Source of the DNA: Pegoplata infirma
Taxonomy: Eukaryota > Arthropoda > Insecta > Diptera > Anthomyiidae
Direction of reading: 5' to 3'
Assembly: GCA_963921195.1 (NCBI GenBank)
Contig: OY992540.1
Location: forward strand, 171,461,923-171,525,922
Length of the DNA: 64,000 nt
Shown here: piece after piece, positions 1-10,165 of the stretch
How the letters are laid out: the number at the start of each line of letters is the position of its first letter
Position numbering within the stretch: the stretch's first letter is position 1
Notes under the pieces: model-generated
The model's input: only the letters and a program-made list of their open reading frames with translations
Databases searched by the model: none
Told to the model about the DNA's origin: nothing
Translations under genes and position numbers: made by a program

Positions 1-592
1 CGTTTCATCATATTGAAGAAAATCTTCATCAATATGATGAAATTTGTCATCAAAATTGGTGATTTTAAGTGTATAGATATTATTTGTTTTAATCGCGCTC
101 CACTGTGCAAAAAACGAAATAGTAAAGGGTATTTTAAAAACCTGTTATCTGTTAGTTGTTGTGCTGTCTGTCCTATTGTTCGGTTTCTTTGTTTTTGTAT
201 TTTTAAAAACAGCAGGATGAAGAGGAGTAGCAACGTGAGATTTTTAATCTCATAAGCCATAAAATACAGAAAAGCGTGCTATAGTTCTATAATATTTTTT
301 TCTTCTTCTGCTTATAAAAATATGAAATGAAATTTTAGTTTCACTATTCATATAGTGCCTGAGAATGAGTCAAATTGTCATACACACTTTATTAAGAAAA
401 TAAAAGTTAAATACATTTTTTTTGCCGTATATTCTTCTTGTTGTGTTTTTATTTGATATGAGTACATTTGAGAATAAGTACGTTTAAGTTGATAAATAAC
501 TACGGAGACGATAAAAGGCGTCCACGACAGACAGGCTCCAGCTAGACGATATCATATCCCCACCTTACTTAACTTTGCGATTGAATTATATA
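1..592. other. AT-rich stretch without a recognisable gene
   Basis: No domain, splice pattern or codon bias that would support a gene is visible. The first 60 bases carry several ATGATGAAA/TTCATCAT motifs resembling those at 8020-8170, so the left edge is probably the end of an interspersed repeat cut by the window. The 80-codon open frame at 13-255 has no recognisable protein similarity and is treated as chance. Confidence 0.5.
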
Positions 593-958
593 CAGTGCCG
601 GTGAAAAGTATTCACAAGGTGTTTTGTAGGTAATTTATTAATCTTTATAGCGTCCAGATTGAGTTAATATTTTTTTTTTTTAATTTTTTTAATGTTTGGA
701 CTTGGAATAAAAATTTTGAAATATTTTTTAAAAATTTTCTAAAAAATGCCTATAAAAATTATCGTTCGACCCTCGTAGCACATTTATTATTTACTCAATC
801 AATACGCTATAAAGCTTAAATTAATGCTTAATAAATTACATAAAAAACACCTTCTTAAGAAATACTCGTTTAATTAAAAAATGGTTCGGTATTTTAAATT
901 TTGTTTTTAAGAAATTGCATCAACTATAGCTCTGTGTAAATACTTTTGACAGGCACTG
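593..958. mobile_element. Tc1-like MITE (366 bp) with TA target duplication
   Basis: The left end CAGTGCCGGTGAAAAGTATT and the right end, read on the other strand, CAGTGCCTGTCAAAAGTATT match over about 24 bp with few differences. They are flanked by TA at 591-592 and 959-960. TA targeting and CAGTGCC ends are typical of Tc1-like elements. The 366-bp interior is AT-rich and non-coding, so the copy is non-autonomous. Its interior resembles the right half of the element at 35848-36938. Confidence 0.85.
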
Positions 959-1405
959 TACATACATTGTATACAATACATACTCTACTACAACTTGTGG
1001 CTACGTAATATGTAGATAAATAATTTAAAAATTGTATCAAATGACATAAACAGAGTAACTTTAACCTATAAGCAATAGTTTAAGCTCTTGTCAAGTTTTC
1101 AGGATTATTTTTTTTACGAAATAAATAAAGTTTACCAAATGTTTTAATAGCCTCAAAACATGATAGTATGAATTCAGCGTTGTAATTAACGTAGTTTTTC
1201 AAAAATTATTGTCTAAAAAATTTCAATTAAATCTATTGATCATCAAAATTGAAATGAGTCAATTATTGTTTTGATCAATATTTTTGTTATTTTTTTTAAC
1301 TATCAAATTACAAATTTTCAACATATCGGATTTTTTTTTCGTTAAATTTATTTGAATACATTAATTCAAAACTATACTTTATAATCGGGTTTTACTTTTT
1401 TTATA
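959..1405. other. AT-rich spacer, nothing recognised
   Basis: Low-complexity AT-rich DNA between two Tc1-type elements. No open frame, RNA gene or repeat end was recognised. Confidence 0.5.
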
Positions 1406-1410
1406 CACTC

Positions 1411-1605
1411 CGTTGCATAACTATAATTACACTCTGAAATCGCTGATATTTAAAATTTATGTAGAGCTAAGCCTATTAATAAAAAAAAATTGTAAATTAA
1501 CCAAAAACGAATATTATTTTAGAAAAACAAATATTATTTTCATGGAAGTTCTAACTTTTTAAGGCATTTTTGTTTTTTTTAGTGTTGCATAACTATAAAG
1601 ACACT
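1411..1605. repeat. Left-arm direct repeats (IR/DR transposase-binding-like sites)
   Basis: GTTGCATAACTATAATTACA at 1412 and GTTGCATAACTATAAAGACA at 1584 share their first 15 bases and are about 172 bp apart. Both read inward from the element end, as expected for outer and inner binding sites. Confidence 0.65.
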
Positions 1606-2600
1606 AATTAAAAAATAATTATAAGCCAACTAAAAAGGATAAATGTTATAAACTGAAAGTGTGGAAAACTTCCATTATTATTAAAAAGTAAAAAAAAAAA
1701 TATTTGGAATCCGCCCGCCATTTGAACCTTTACCACCCCATCCTCAAAATGCACCGTTATGGGTCAATTTTGACCCATACAGGTCGATCTTTAAAACTAT
1801 TGGGCCGATTGCTTCACAATATATTAATCATTTGTAGCAAAAGACTAGGACTTTAAAAATTTTTTTATCCAGAGTAATTCTGTAAACCACAGGGTGTTCT
1901 ACAGGGCACCAAAGTGGACTACTTCAGGCATAAAAATCAATTCAGAACTTGAAAAGTTGTTCACAATGAAATCCATCTTTTACAAGACTTACACATCTTA
2001 AAGTAGAGAATATGAGCTTTCTAAGTCATGTTTATTCAGTCTTCTAGCTGCAATATTAACCAAGATATGAGTCTTTAAAGTTAACCAACTTTTTTTGTGG
2101 GTGTTATGAGCTCTTCTAATGGTTTACATATGGTGGGACACCTGTTGATGAAAGTGATTAACTTTGATGGCTCATATCTGGGTCAATATTACAGCTAGTA
2201 GACTGAATCAAAATGATTTAGAAAGCTTATATTATCTACTTTAAGATGTGCAAATCCTGTTGAAAATGGTTTCCTTAATGAAAAATTTTCAGGTTCCGAA
2301 TTGATTTTTATACCCGAAGCGGTCCACTTTGGTGCCCTGTAGAACACTCTGTAGTTTTCAGAATGACTCTGGATGAAAAAAATTTGAAAGTCCTAGCCCT
2401 TTGCTACAATTTATTAATACATTGTGAAGCAATCGGACGAATAGTTTTAAAGATCGACCTTTATGGGTCAAAATTTACCCATGGCGGTGAATATTGAGGG
2501 TGGGGTAAGGGTTAAAATGGCGGAAAGTTTCCAAATATTTTTTTTTAATTTTTGAATAATAGAGAAAGTTTTCTACGTTTTCATTTTATAACATTTATCC

Positions 2601-3611
2601 AAAGAGTCAAATTGGTTCAAGTATCGCAACTTTGGACACAGTAACATTGCTAATATGGACCGTATTGACTCTGATTACACAGTGCCCAAACTATTTTTCG
2701 ACCGGAAATATGAAGTTAGATTTCCGGATCGAGAATTCTGGTCGACCTGGCAGGGCCCTCCTGCGAACTCAATAAGTATCTTTACTGATGGATCGAAGCA
2801 ATCGCATGGTGTTGGAGCTGGTTTCACGATACTGGAACTAGACCAACACTTATCTTTTAAATTACTCGTGGACTCGAGTATCTTTCAAGCTGAGATAGCC
2901 GCTATATCAAAAGCTGTGGAATATATGGCAAAGGAAAAAGGTGCCACCCTTAATTTTTACGTGGATAGTCAAGCTGCTCTAAAGGCACTCTTGAGCTACC
3001 AAATTAAATCGAAAACGGTTTTAAATTGTTACGAGAATTTAAAACAACTTTGCTTAAATAATGAAGTTACCTTATTATGGGTACCAGGGCACGAAGGAAT
3101 AGAAGGAAACGAGAAAGCAGATAAACTCGCGAAACTTGGAGCCGATGGCATAGGTACAACCATAATGCTTTCACCGCCACTCCAGCATTTCAAACTTAAA
3201 CGAAATACCCTTACTGTCGCCAAAGCAAATCGAAGATGGAAGGAACTTGGGACAAGTCGTATAAGCAGAATTTTATGGCCACGCTATGATTTAGGAAGAA
3301 CTAAATTCTTACTTACACTTACGAGAATAGAATGTCGTATGTTGACAGGTTTGATAACGGGACACTGTCTTGTCGGAAAACATGCCAAGAACATGAATCT
3401 TATTACGGACGCAAACTGTAAAAGGTGCGAGACACCAGACGTCGAAGAGACCATTGAACACATCCTGTGTCACTGCCCGGCTTTGGCACGAACTCGACTA
3501 TCAATTATAGGAGGTTCACAGTTCGAGACTTTGGAGGAAATTACGAGGATAGACCTGAAGAGCTTGAAACAATTCGCAATTAAGGTCAATGTATTTAGTT
3601 TACATCGATAA
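2601..3611 (+). CDS. Partial ORF2: RNase H domain plus C-terminal CCHC finger (retrotransposon)
   Basis: The frame is open from the truncation point 2601 (first ATG 2655, 318 codons) to the stop at 3609-3611. Counting from that ATG, RNase H residues are D45 (FTDGS), E80 (FQAEIAA), D104 (YVDSQAA), H146 (LWVPGH) and D156 (EKADKLA), the full catalytic set. A finger C254-x2-C257-x10-H268-x2-C271-H272-C273 lies near the end in a HCPAL context. In a complete element this part would remove RNA from the RNA-DNA hybrid and bind nucleic acid. The protein resembles the C-terminal half of the ORF2 at 58323-60395 but differs at many positions, so it is a separate family. With no promoter or upstream domains it is probably not a functional gene, although the frame is undamaged. 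Confidence 0.88.
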   Translation, partial: KESNWFKYRNFGHSNIANMDRIDSDYTVPKLFFDRKYEVRFPDREFWSTWQGPPANSISIFTDGSKQSHGVGAGFTILELDQHLSFKLLVDSSIFQAEIAAISKAVEYMAKEKGATLNFYVDSQAALKALLSYQIKSKTVLNCYENLKQLCLNNEVTLLWVPGHEGIEGNEKADKLAKLGADGIGTTIMLSPPLQHFKLKRNTLTVAKANRRWKELGTSRISRILWPRYDLGRTKFLLTLTRIECRMLTGLITGHCLVGKHAKNMNLITDANCKRCETPDVEETIEHILCHCPALARTRLSIIGGSQFETLEEITRIDLKSLKQFAIKVNVFSLHR

Positions 3612-3694
3612 GTGGAAAAAGTTTTGTGGTATCGCTATGGACCAATTGGTCTATGCGGAGTGCCCATCTGGCACCGCCACCCTAACCTAACCTA
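2601..3694 (+). mobile_element. 5'-truncated LOA-type non-LTR retrotransposon
   Basis: The insertion sits between two copies of ATCC (2597-2600 and 3695-3698). The opposite arm of the host hairpin shows the uninterrupted sequence, so both junctions are fixed to the base. It starts inside ORF2, without the endonuclease and reverse transcriptase, and ends in CCTAACCTAACCTA, the pentamer tail also seen on the 55-60 kb family. 5' truncation with an intact 3' end is the normal product of target-primed reverse transcription. The frame is uninterrupted, so the insertion looks recent. Confidence 0.9.
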
Positions 3695-3728
3695 ATCCTT
3701 TTTAGTTGGATTATAATTTTTTTTAATA

Positions 3729-3924
3729 AGTGTCTTTATAGTTATGCAACACCAAAAAAAAAAATGGCTTCAAAACTTAGAACCTTCTTGAAAGTTATAT
3801 TTATTTTTCTGCAATAATGTTCATTTTTGATTAATTTATAATGTTTTATTGACTAAAAGGCACAGCGCTACATAAATTTTACATATCAGCGATTTCAGAG
3901 TGTAATTATAGTTATGCAACGGAG
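3729..3924. repeat. Right-arm direct repeats (mirror of the left pair)
   Basis: TATAGTTATGCAAC occurs at about 3737 and again at about 3907, in inverted orientation relative to the left arm. The same inner/outer spacing is kept, so both sites survived on both arms. Confidence 0.65.
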
Positions 3925-3928
3925 TGTA

Positions 3929-4577
3929 TTATCATAATTTTGTCATATGCTTAAAATTCATTCGTTAAATCAATCATTATTTTAATTGACGTTAAAAAAA
4001 TTGATAAAATTTGTGATCAAAATCAAAAAAGTGATTGATAAAGAAAAATCAATTAATCACCTACAATTTGATGATTGATATAACAATTTTTTTCATTGGA
4101 GGAGTTTCAATAAAAAAATTATTTCAAACCGCGTTTTTGTTTATTGAAATTAGTTTTCAAGTCTTTCTATTTGTACCTTTTTATGTTTTTGAATAAAACG
4201 TAAAAAGTTTTACTGAGTGCTGTCAATAATAAATACTCCCTCCAAATGCAACCCTGTTAGCATGCTATTTACGTACTGTGTTAAAGTCCACAATGGTAGT
4301 TCAAAAGGGTTTTCAATTTATTAAACTATATAGAAATAAGTCGTTTGCAATTTTAAGATCAAATTTGTTAGAGAAATCTTGAATGTTTTAAAAAAAATAA
4401 ATTTCGTATTTAGTATTAAGAGTTGTCAGCCGATTAAGAATAATTCGATTAATCGATCACACAAAACCAAACTTTTGTTCGATTAATTTAAAAATGACGA
4501 TTTTCGAATAACGAATAAATCAATTAATTTATGTCAATTACTCGAACAATTATTTTTTTTACCTTCCAACTACAGTT
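3929..4577. other. AT-rich stretch with a TCGATTAAT-rich patch
   Basis: No gene is seen. Between about 4430 and 4550 the motif TCGATTAA and close variants recur (ATTCGATTAATCGATCA and similar), suggesting an old palindromic repeat. The rest is simple AT-rich DNA. Confidence 0.4.
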
Positions 4578-4800
4578 TAGAAATATCGGTCTAGGACCCC
4601 ATTAAATATAATATTGATCAGTGATCGATTCTAAGACATTCAAGCGATGTCCGTCCGTCTGTCTGAGGAAGGCACGATACAGTCCAAAATAAAAGAACTA
4701 TACTCCTGAAGTTAGGCACGATTATGTCTTATGGTCATAGGCTGGTTAAGTTCGGAGCAAAAATCGGACTAGGGGGAAAACGTTCCCCCATAAAGAACTA
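4578..4800 (-). repeat. Fragment of the ATACCCTCCAC repeat family (minus strand)
   Basis: The string TAGGACCCCATTAAATATA followed by ATCGATTCTAAGACATT and GTCCGTCCGTCTGTCTG is the reverse complement of the 3' part of the family at 38042-38656. The following 100 bp (CTTATGGTCATAGGCTGG, then CGGACTAGGGGGAAAACG) recur in altered form near 46300 and 63660. Confidence 0.6.
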
Positions 4801-5298
4801 AAACACTATTATGTTTTTTTCTATATTTGTCCAACAAATGAAATATTTTTATACCATATGAAGTTCATTGACCTACATTTGGACCAAGATGATTAGGAAA
4901 TGCAATTTTTTCGTTAAAACTTTAAATCTTTAAAAAATCTACTGATTTAAAACAATTTTTTTTTTTGAATAAAGTTCTGTAGCTGACATCAATTAGTTTA
5001 GAAAAAAACGAAAATCAATTAAAAATTTATTTAAAAGTTTTATTTTAGTTTTGAAATCAATCAATTGTCATCATCAGTAGCGATTATATATTTTATATTT
5101 TTTAAATTCTACTGATGAACTCAACTTATCAAGTGATTTTAATAAACTAAATTAAAGCAACAATAACAACAAATAACAATAAAATTAAATTCCATCACAT
5201 ACCCATTATCACATGTGTGAGTATTTATTTATTTATAAAAGACAGATTTTCAAAAAATTTTAATCATTTAATCCGTAAACAATAACAAACAAAAAAGT

Positions 5299-5303
<5 letters not shown>
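4801..5303. other. AT-rich spacer, nothing recognised
   Basis: No gene or repeat boundary was recognised. Short CAACAATAACAAC runs occur near 5157-5185. Confidence 0.45.
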
Positions 5304-5341
<38 letters not shown>

Positions 5342-5750
5342 GAAACACACTCAGGCAATGCTGCCTATCAATTACTAATGTAACCGTGTTGTTTCTTTCG
5401 GAAAGGGGATAGGAGAGAAATGAAAGATTTGAAAGATAGAAGGGCTTCAGTATGGCAACACTGTAATTGCGCGTGTTGATAATTTTGAGTACAGTTGTTG
5501 CATCGCCATCTGTTATTGATCTGGCGAATTATTTTTGAAGCTGTGTTTCATAGCCATTATTTTATTATTTTACTTCGTTGACGTTTTAGTGCTATTTATC
5601 AACGAAGGAGGGTGCTGCGATAGATATTAGTTATAAATAGAAACTAATAAATATCTGAAAAAAATGTTGTTCTGCCTGAGCCGGGAATCGAACCCAGGCT
5701 TGCTGGCTAGTAGTCCAACGCGCTAACCACTAAGCCACAGCACCCTCTCA
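5304..5750 (-). mobile_element. tRNA-headed SINE with poly(A) tail
   Basis: On the minus strand a tRNA-like head (5748 down to about 5672) is followed by about 330 bp of unrelated body and then an A-tract of 32 bases (the T-run 5304-5335 on the plus strand). Pol III head, body and poly(A) is the standard SINE layout. The 10-mer GAGGGTGCTG of the head also occurs inverted at 5607-5616, inside the body. No clear target duplication was found, and the partner LINE is unknown. Confidence 0.7.
5672..5748 (-). pseudogene. tRNA-like sequence with Pol III A and B boxes
   Basis: Read on the minus strand, GTGGCTTAGTGGTTAGCGC matches a tRNA A box and GGTTCGATTCC is a perfect B box inside a pairing T-arm (CTGGG/CCCGG). 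An anticodon-like stem GTTGG/CCAGC is present with an 8-nt loop. The 5' end (GGGTGCT) does not pair with the 3' end (CTCAGGC), so no acceptor stem forms. This is a tRNA-derived promoter, not a working tRNA. Confidence 0.7.
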
Positions 5751-6276
5751 ATTTTTAGCATGATAATGTTTTTAGGCTGGTGTCTTATTTTAAAAGTGAC
5801 GTAGGAAGCCACCTCAGTTTGACTATATACGCTGACGACTTAAAAAAAAAAAGAAAATAAGAATTTCTATTTCATTTTCTTAAAAAAGGTTTGTAAATTG
5901 GATATGTAACTTGGATAATAATTCACCTGCTAAAAAATAAAAAAAATTACCAGCTGGTTAATAAAACGTAACATAATTATTTTTCATCAAAAAAAATTTG
6001 TTGGTCATTTATTTTTCAAAAATTACTAGAAAAGTTTTTTACTCGAAACAAAATATTTCTAATCAAATTGTTAGAAATATTATAACCACTTCAAAAGGGC
6101 ATTATGGAGGGTATTCATGGATTCGGCCAAGTCGAATTTAATTTATCTACTTGTTTATCTTACATCCTTACCAAGATTTAAACACCTGAGCTCTTGTTTG
6201 TTATGTTTAGCTTCCAGCCACTTACCTAAAGCATATCAACAAATAATTACACTAAAAACCATTTTGTTTATTGTGT
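5751..6276. other. Unassigned AT-rich stretch
   Basis: No gene is supported. An 85-codon frame beginning at 6117 runs into the hAT element that starts at 6285 and has no protein similarity I recognise. Confidence 0.4.
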
Positions 6277-6460
6277 GCTATAACCAGGGGTGCCACATGA
6301 TTTTTTTGAAAAATCGGCATATTTTCAAAAAAAAATCGGCATTATCGCACTTCAATTTAAAAAAATCGGAATAAAATCGGCAATTGAAAAATAACCATTA
6401 AAATACAATAAAAAATATTTTTATTGACAAAAAATAACAAAATAGAACATTAAAGCAATT

Positions 6461-7180
6461 CCCAGTTGGCAACGGCCTCGAGCCATCCTCAGTGACGGAG
6501 CGATGACATGTCAGAGTCACACCTGACATCCACAAGACATCTCTATGTACTGGGTTGAGGACAGTTTCATACAAATTTCCAAAATGTCCTCACTCAAAGT
6601 CAGCAGTGGTCAGGGCTGACCTTCTGGGGACATGTCACCTAAGACTTCTTTGGGGAAATGTCTGACATAGGTCATGCGAAAATACAAAAAATTTTCGTAT
6701 TTCCTTTAGTTGTTACTTTTATCCATTTTCCTTTATAAATTATCTTTCTCATATTTAGAAAAAACTTTTCGCCTTTTTTAGTCCCAACTGGATTTGAACC
6801 TGGAACCTCCAGTTTATTAGTTCCACACCTAACCACTTGTTCCAAACTTTATTTTTAAAATTGTTTGTCTATTTATTACTTTTATTCTACTTGTTAGATT
6901 TTGATTTTATTTTATTTTAATTAAGTCGATAATATTGCCATCTTTTTCTGGGAAATTGAAGAGTTGCCCAGATTTAAAATTCTAATTTAATATAATGCTA
7001 TTCTGAAGACATTTTCTTTTAGACGTCTTAGAGGAATTGTCCACACTCTTAAAGCAAACATTCAGTGCTGACAATGTTGGGACATGTCATCAAGGATTGC
7101 CTATGATTTGTCAGAGCCTGAAGACATTTCCTCAAGGAATCACTGTGAAAATTTCCTCAGTGACACATTTTCCAACTGGG
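6461..7180. mobile_element. CCCAGTTGG-ended MITE carrying a tRNA-like core (copy A)
   Basis: The ends CCCAGTTGGCAAC and, inverted, CCCAGTTGGAAAATG lie between TT dinucleotides (6459-6460 and 7181-7182). Subterminal TCACTGAGGA and ACATGTC motifs recur on both sides. A second copy lies in opposite orientation at 16187-16871. Both copies hold the same tRNA-like sequence in the middle. No coding capacity is seen. Confidence 0.8.
6780..6848 (-). pseudogene. tRNA-like sequence inside a DNA element
   Basis: On the minus strand a sequence of about 69 nt contains AAGTGGTTAGGTGTGG (A-box-like) and GGTTCAAATCC (perfect B box). A similar sequence lies at 16515-16583 in the second copy of the host element. 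Amino acid identity cannot be assigned, because the anticodon arm does not fold unambiguously. Confidence 0.55.
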
Positions 7181-7379
7181 TTAATAAATGTTTATAATGT
7201 AATGTCTTAATATTAACTTATATTTTCAGCAAAAAAAAAAAATATTTTTTTTTTTACTTTGTTTAGATATTTCCGATTTTTAAGAAAAAAAGGAGCCCAA
7301 AGACATTTCTTACAGGTCCAATATTTTTTGGTGACAATGTTGACCCTTAAAGGCAATTACACCGACCCCGACTCTAAGC

Positions 7380-7560
7380 GAAATAAAAAAACAAAATCGC
7401 TCCACCCGGACGGACATCAGTAGATTGACATAAAATCGATCGAGGACCACGAATATATATAATTTATGGGGTTCTACCCCTATATTTTGAGGTGTTACAA
7501 GCGAAATGACAAACTTATATAAGTATTCCTTCTATTACTATAGGGATGGTATAAAAAGCG
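7380..7560 (+). repeat. 3' fragment of the ATACCCTCCAC family
   Basis: ACGGACATCAGTAGATTG, then AAATCGATCGAGGA, ATTTATGGGG and GGTGTTACAAGCGAAATGAC follow the order found in the family copy at 38042-38656. It ends in GGGATGGTATAAAA, a decayed GGAGGGTATAAAA end. Confidence 0.65.
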
Positions 7561-7830
7561 ATTGTTTTCTTTGAGTTGATTAAAAATCGGCATTTTTGGA
7601 GCAAAAATCGGCGAATCGGCACTTTCATAATTTTGAGGCAAAAAATCGGCAAAATGCCGATAAATCGGCAAATATGGCAGCCCTGGCTATAACACCCAAA
7701 GTTTGTATGTTACTATGCTCTTTCAAAAGCTGTGAGAAAGAAAGAGAGGGATTTTGGAAAGAGAGGGATTTACAAATAAACATTAGCAAACGTCATCTAA
7801 CTAAGGGGTGGTGCGAGAGTTTCATCTTTA

Positions 7831-7907
7831 GGTGGCTGAACTAGCTAAGACATCGACAATAAACACTACAACTGTCAGGCCGTAGGTTCAAGTACCAGCC
7901 AAGGCAA
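7831..7907 (+). pseudogene. tRNA-like sequence followed by a T-rich tract
   Basis: GGTGGCTGAACTAGCTAAGA (A-box-like) and AGGTTCAAGTACC (B box) are about 50 nt apart, then CAGCCAAGGC and a T-run that could stop Pol III. The acceptor stem is incomplete. It is probably another tRNA-derived repeat head. Confidence 0.45.
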
Positions 7908-8600
7908 ATTTTTTTTATTGTTTTTTTTTTATATTTTTTAATATATTTTTTAATAGTTTTATTTATTTTAATATTATTTAATTATTAAAAAAACAATTTA
8001 AAAGACATATTAATGAAATTTTTTGATGACATGATGAAATGTGTCATTAATTGTTTCTTCAATTTTGATGACATATTTCATCATAGGGAAGAAAAGATTT
8101 ATCAATTTAATGAAAATTGTTATAAAAATTGATGAGAGCATGTAATGAAACCGTTTCATAAATATGATGAAGCATTTTTCTTTAAGAGTAGCTACTTATT
8201 TTGATTGTTATTTCAAATGGTGATAGCTTAACATTTCAGATTTCAGCTGGAGTCTATTTAGTAAATATTTTTCAATTATATGAGGGATATATGTATACAA
8301 TTACAGCACATATTTTGATTAGACTTGTGTTGTATTCAATTTTCTTAACATATTTAATAATAGCATATTGTAATAACAAAAACAATAATAAAGTAATTTC
8401 ATTTCAAAATTTCTGATAAGGACAAGTTCGAAGTCAAAGTAGTGCATGTTGAACTTCTAAAGATTTGTTTTTCACAAGTAAATGTAAATGAACAAATACT
8501 TAAGAAGATTATAATTGGGTTGACCATTCGTATTGGAATTTCATCAATATGTACATTGTTCATCAACAGATTTGATGTAAAATAACGTAATTTTTTTAAT
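7908..8600. other. AT-rich repeat debris with ATGATGAAA motifs
   Basis: From about 8020 to 8170 TTGATGACAT, ATGATGAAA and TTTCATCATA occur repeatedly in both orientations, like the first 60 bases of the window. No gene is supported. Confidence 0.4.
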
Positions 8601-8896
8601 ACCCAAGTAAAAATGTGAAGGATCAGCACTGATCCGAAAAATGGATCGCTAAGATTAGATCAGTTTTAATCGGACGGATAAAATTTCATCCGAAAAATGG
8701 GTTTATCTAATTATATAAACCCATTTTTCGGATGAGATTGTATCCGTCCGATTAAAACTGATCCAATCTTAGCGATCCATTTTTCGGATCAGTACTGATC
8801 TTTCAAATTTCGGATCAGCACTGATCCGAGTAAGATCTTTTAAATCTCGGAGAAGATGTGATATATATAAATATATCTAAACATTTTTACTCGGGT
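8601..8896. mobile_element. Palindromic MITE with ACCCAAGTAAAAATGT ends (copy 1)
   Basis: The ends ACCCAAGTAAAAATGT and, inverted, ACCCGAGTAAAAATGT enclose a palindrome of about 190 bp centred near 8713. Its arms contain GATCCGAAAAATGGATC and TCGGACGGATA. A shorter copy with the same ends is at 22552-22691. No coding capacity; the target duplication is not clear. Confidence 0.8.
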
Positions 8897-8925
8897 AAAC
8901 ACAATTTAATTTAACGAGTCAATTA

Positions 8926-9555
8926 CACCGTGCGACAAAAATTAAAAAAGTCGTCAAACACGAACTGGACAATATACGTTTAAAACTAGAGACTTAATGT
9001 TGTAAAACTGCATTTTGAGTTTTTCATTTCATGATCCTGTTTTCTTTTAAAAGGACTTTAAAGTTTTAGAGGATTAAATTTTATAAAATATTTTTTTAAT
9101 ACTTGTACTTGTCCTTGGAAGCCCTAGAGGGATCCCTAGAGGATCCCTCTTTTTCCTATTTTATTATTGTTACATATCAGGAAAAGGGAGGTAAGTTACG
9201 TCCTTTCACAACTTTATCCTTCAATATATTTCAAAATTTTCAACAAAATATTTTGATAAAGTTTTCAAATGACTTTACTCACATCCTTTTATCCTGGTAT
9301 GGCAAAATAAAAAAAAAAAAATGGAAAAATTAGGGGATATCCTCCTTTTTCATTTGCCATCACCAAAAGCATCCTAGGACAAGTATATATATTTCCGAAA
9401 TATTTTACAAAATGTAGCCTTTAAAACTTTGAAGTCCTTTTAAAAAGAAACAGAATCACGAAATGAACAACTGTAAATGCAGATTTACTCCATTTGATCT
9501 CTACTTTCAGACGTTTATCATCCGGTTCTTGTTTAATTTTGGCTGTCGTACGGTG
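8926..9555. mobile_element. Long-TIR element with TTA target duplication
   Basis: The ends CACCGTGCGACA and, inverted, CACCGTACGACA continue into diverged arms that pair to about 9120 and 9370. TTA flanks both ends (8923-8925 and 9556-9558). A 3-bp TWA duplication is the target used by PIF/Harbinger elements (family knowledge); assignment on this ground alone is tentative. The centre contains CCCTAGAGGGATCCCTAGAG. No transposase is seen. Confidence 0.65.
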
Positions 9556-9633
9556 TTATCGATAGTTTTCGATTATTATAAAATTTTTTGATCAAATTTT
9601 GAAAACTGTGATAAACCTTTGGCTTTATAAGGG

Positions 9634-9886
9634 TTCAAGTTGATAAAATGCAGAAGAAAAATTGAATTTCTAAAAATTATAGACATTTCTGGTATTTCCT
9701 ATACCGGTTTCAAACACCCCAGTTAGTGTCATCTTCAGTAGGATTTTAAATGTCGTTTGTCTTGTTAATGAAAACTGTTTTTTATATATGTGAATATTTA
9801 TAGTTTCTACAGAATAAATTTTGACAGTTTCCAACACTACAATTCTATTTCTAGCAATCTCTCTTTAAATACTGCAAATTATGGTG
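9634..9886. repeat. ~250-bp interspersed repeat (copy 1)
   Basis: The stretch including TTCCTATACCGGTTTCAAAC and GTGTCATCTTCAGTAGGAT is nearly identical, inverted, to 18360-18612. Class unknown. Read on the minus strand, CTGAAGATGAC...GAAACC recalls motifs found at the ends of several retroelement groups, but nothing coding is attached. Confidence 0.7.
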
Positions 9887-10165
9887 TAACGATTTCACGT
9901 AAAACGTTTCAACTTTCGTTGTGTAAAAGATATTGACAAATTTATTTTTGCATAGGTTAGGCAACATTTTTGTCATTAGAAACTAATTAAAAAAAATAAA
10001 GATTTCCAGAAAAATAAATTTTTTGGAAAATAAAAATTTAAAATTATCTCAAATATGCACTCAAATTATTTTTGTGGAATTCATTAGCATGTATGCAAAA
10101 TTGCAGAAATTTTAATTTTTTTCATTTAAAATAATTCGAATCCTTTAAAGCTCTGATTAAGTATT
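9887..10165. other. AT-rich spacer
   Basis: No feature recognised. Confidence 0.4.

Larger units (their letters stand above)
1406..3926. mobile_element. Tc1-type foldback element with IR/DR ends, split by a retrotransposon
   Basis: The ends CACTCCGTTGCATAACTATA are inverted copies flanked by TA (1404-1405 and 3927-3928). The left arm 1406-2090 pairs with 2130-2600 plus 3695-3926, so the element is almost wholly palindromic, with its centre near 2110. Each arm holds two directly repeated copies of GTTGCATAACTATA about 170 bp apart, the arrangement of transposase-binding sites in IR/DR Tc1 elements (Minos and Sleeping Beauty type; established knowledge). No transposase remains. The right arm is interrupted at 2601-3694 by a LOA-type insertion. 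It is either a non-autonomous Tc1 derivative or a hairpin made from one element end. Confidence 0.8.
6285..7685. mobile_element. Non-autonomous hAT element with 8-bp target duplication
   Basis: The ends CAGGGGTGCCACAT and, inverted, CAGGGCTGCCATAT are hAT-type. They are flanked by a perfect 8-bp duplication GCTATAAC (6277-6284 and 7686-7693). Subterminal regions on both sides repeat AAAATCGGCA many times, as expected for hAT transposase-binding sites. No transposase frame remains. The element was later invaded by the CCCAG element 6461-7180 and carries a fragment of the ATACCCTCCAC family near 7400-7560. Confidence 0.9.

Noticed and set aside
5672..5748. Functional tRNA gene
   Set aside because: A and B boxes and the T-arm are good, but the 5' and 3' ends cannot form an acceptor stem and the sequence heads a poly(A)-tailed unit.
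6117..6374. 85-codon open frame as a host gene
   Set aside because: It crosses the left end of a hAT element at 6285 and shows no domain or codon bias.
9634..9886. Hammerhead-ribozyme-like core on the minus strand (CTGAAGA ... GAAAC), also at 18360-18612
   Set aside because: A stem II can be drawn (GACAC/GTGTT), but the closing pair is U-U, and the stem III that follows does not end in the required U-H cleavage context. Stem I is not evident.
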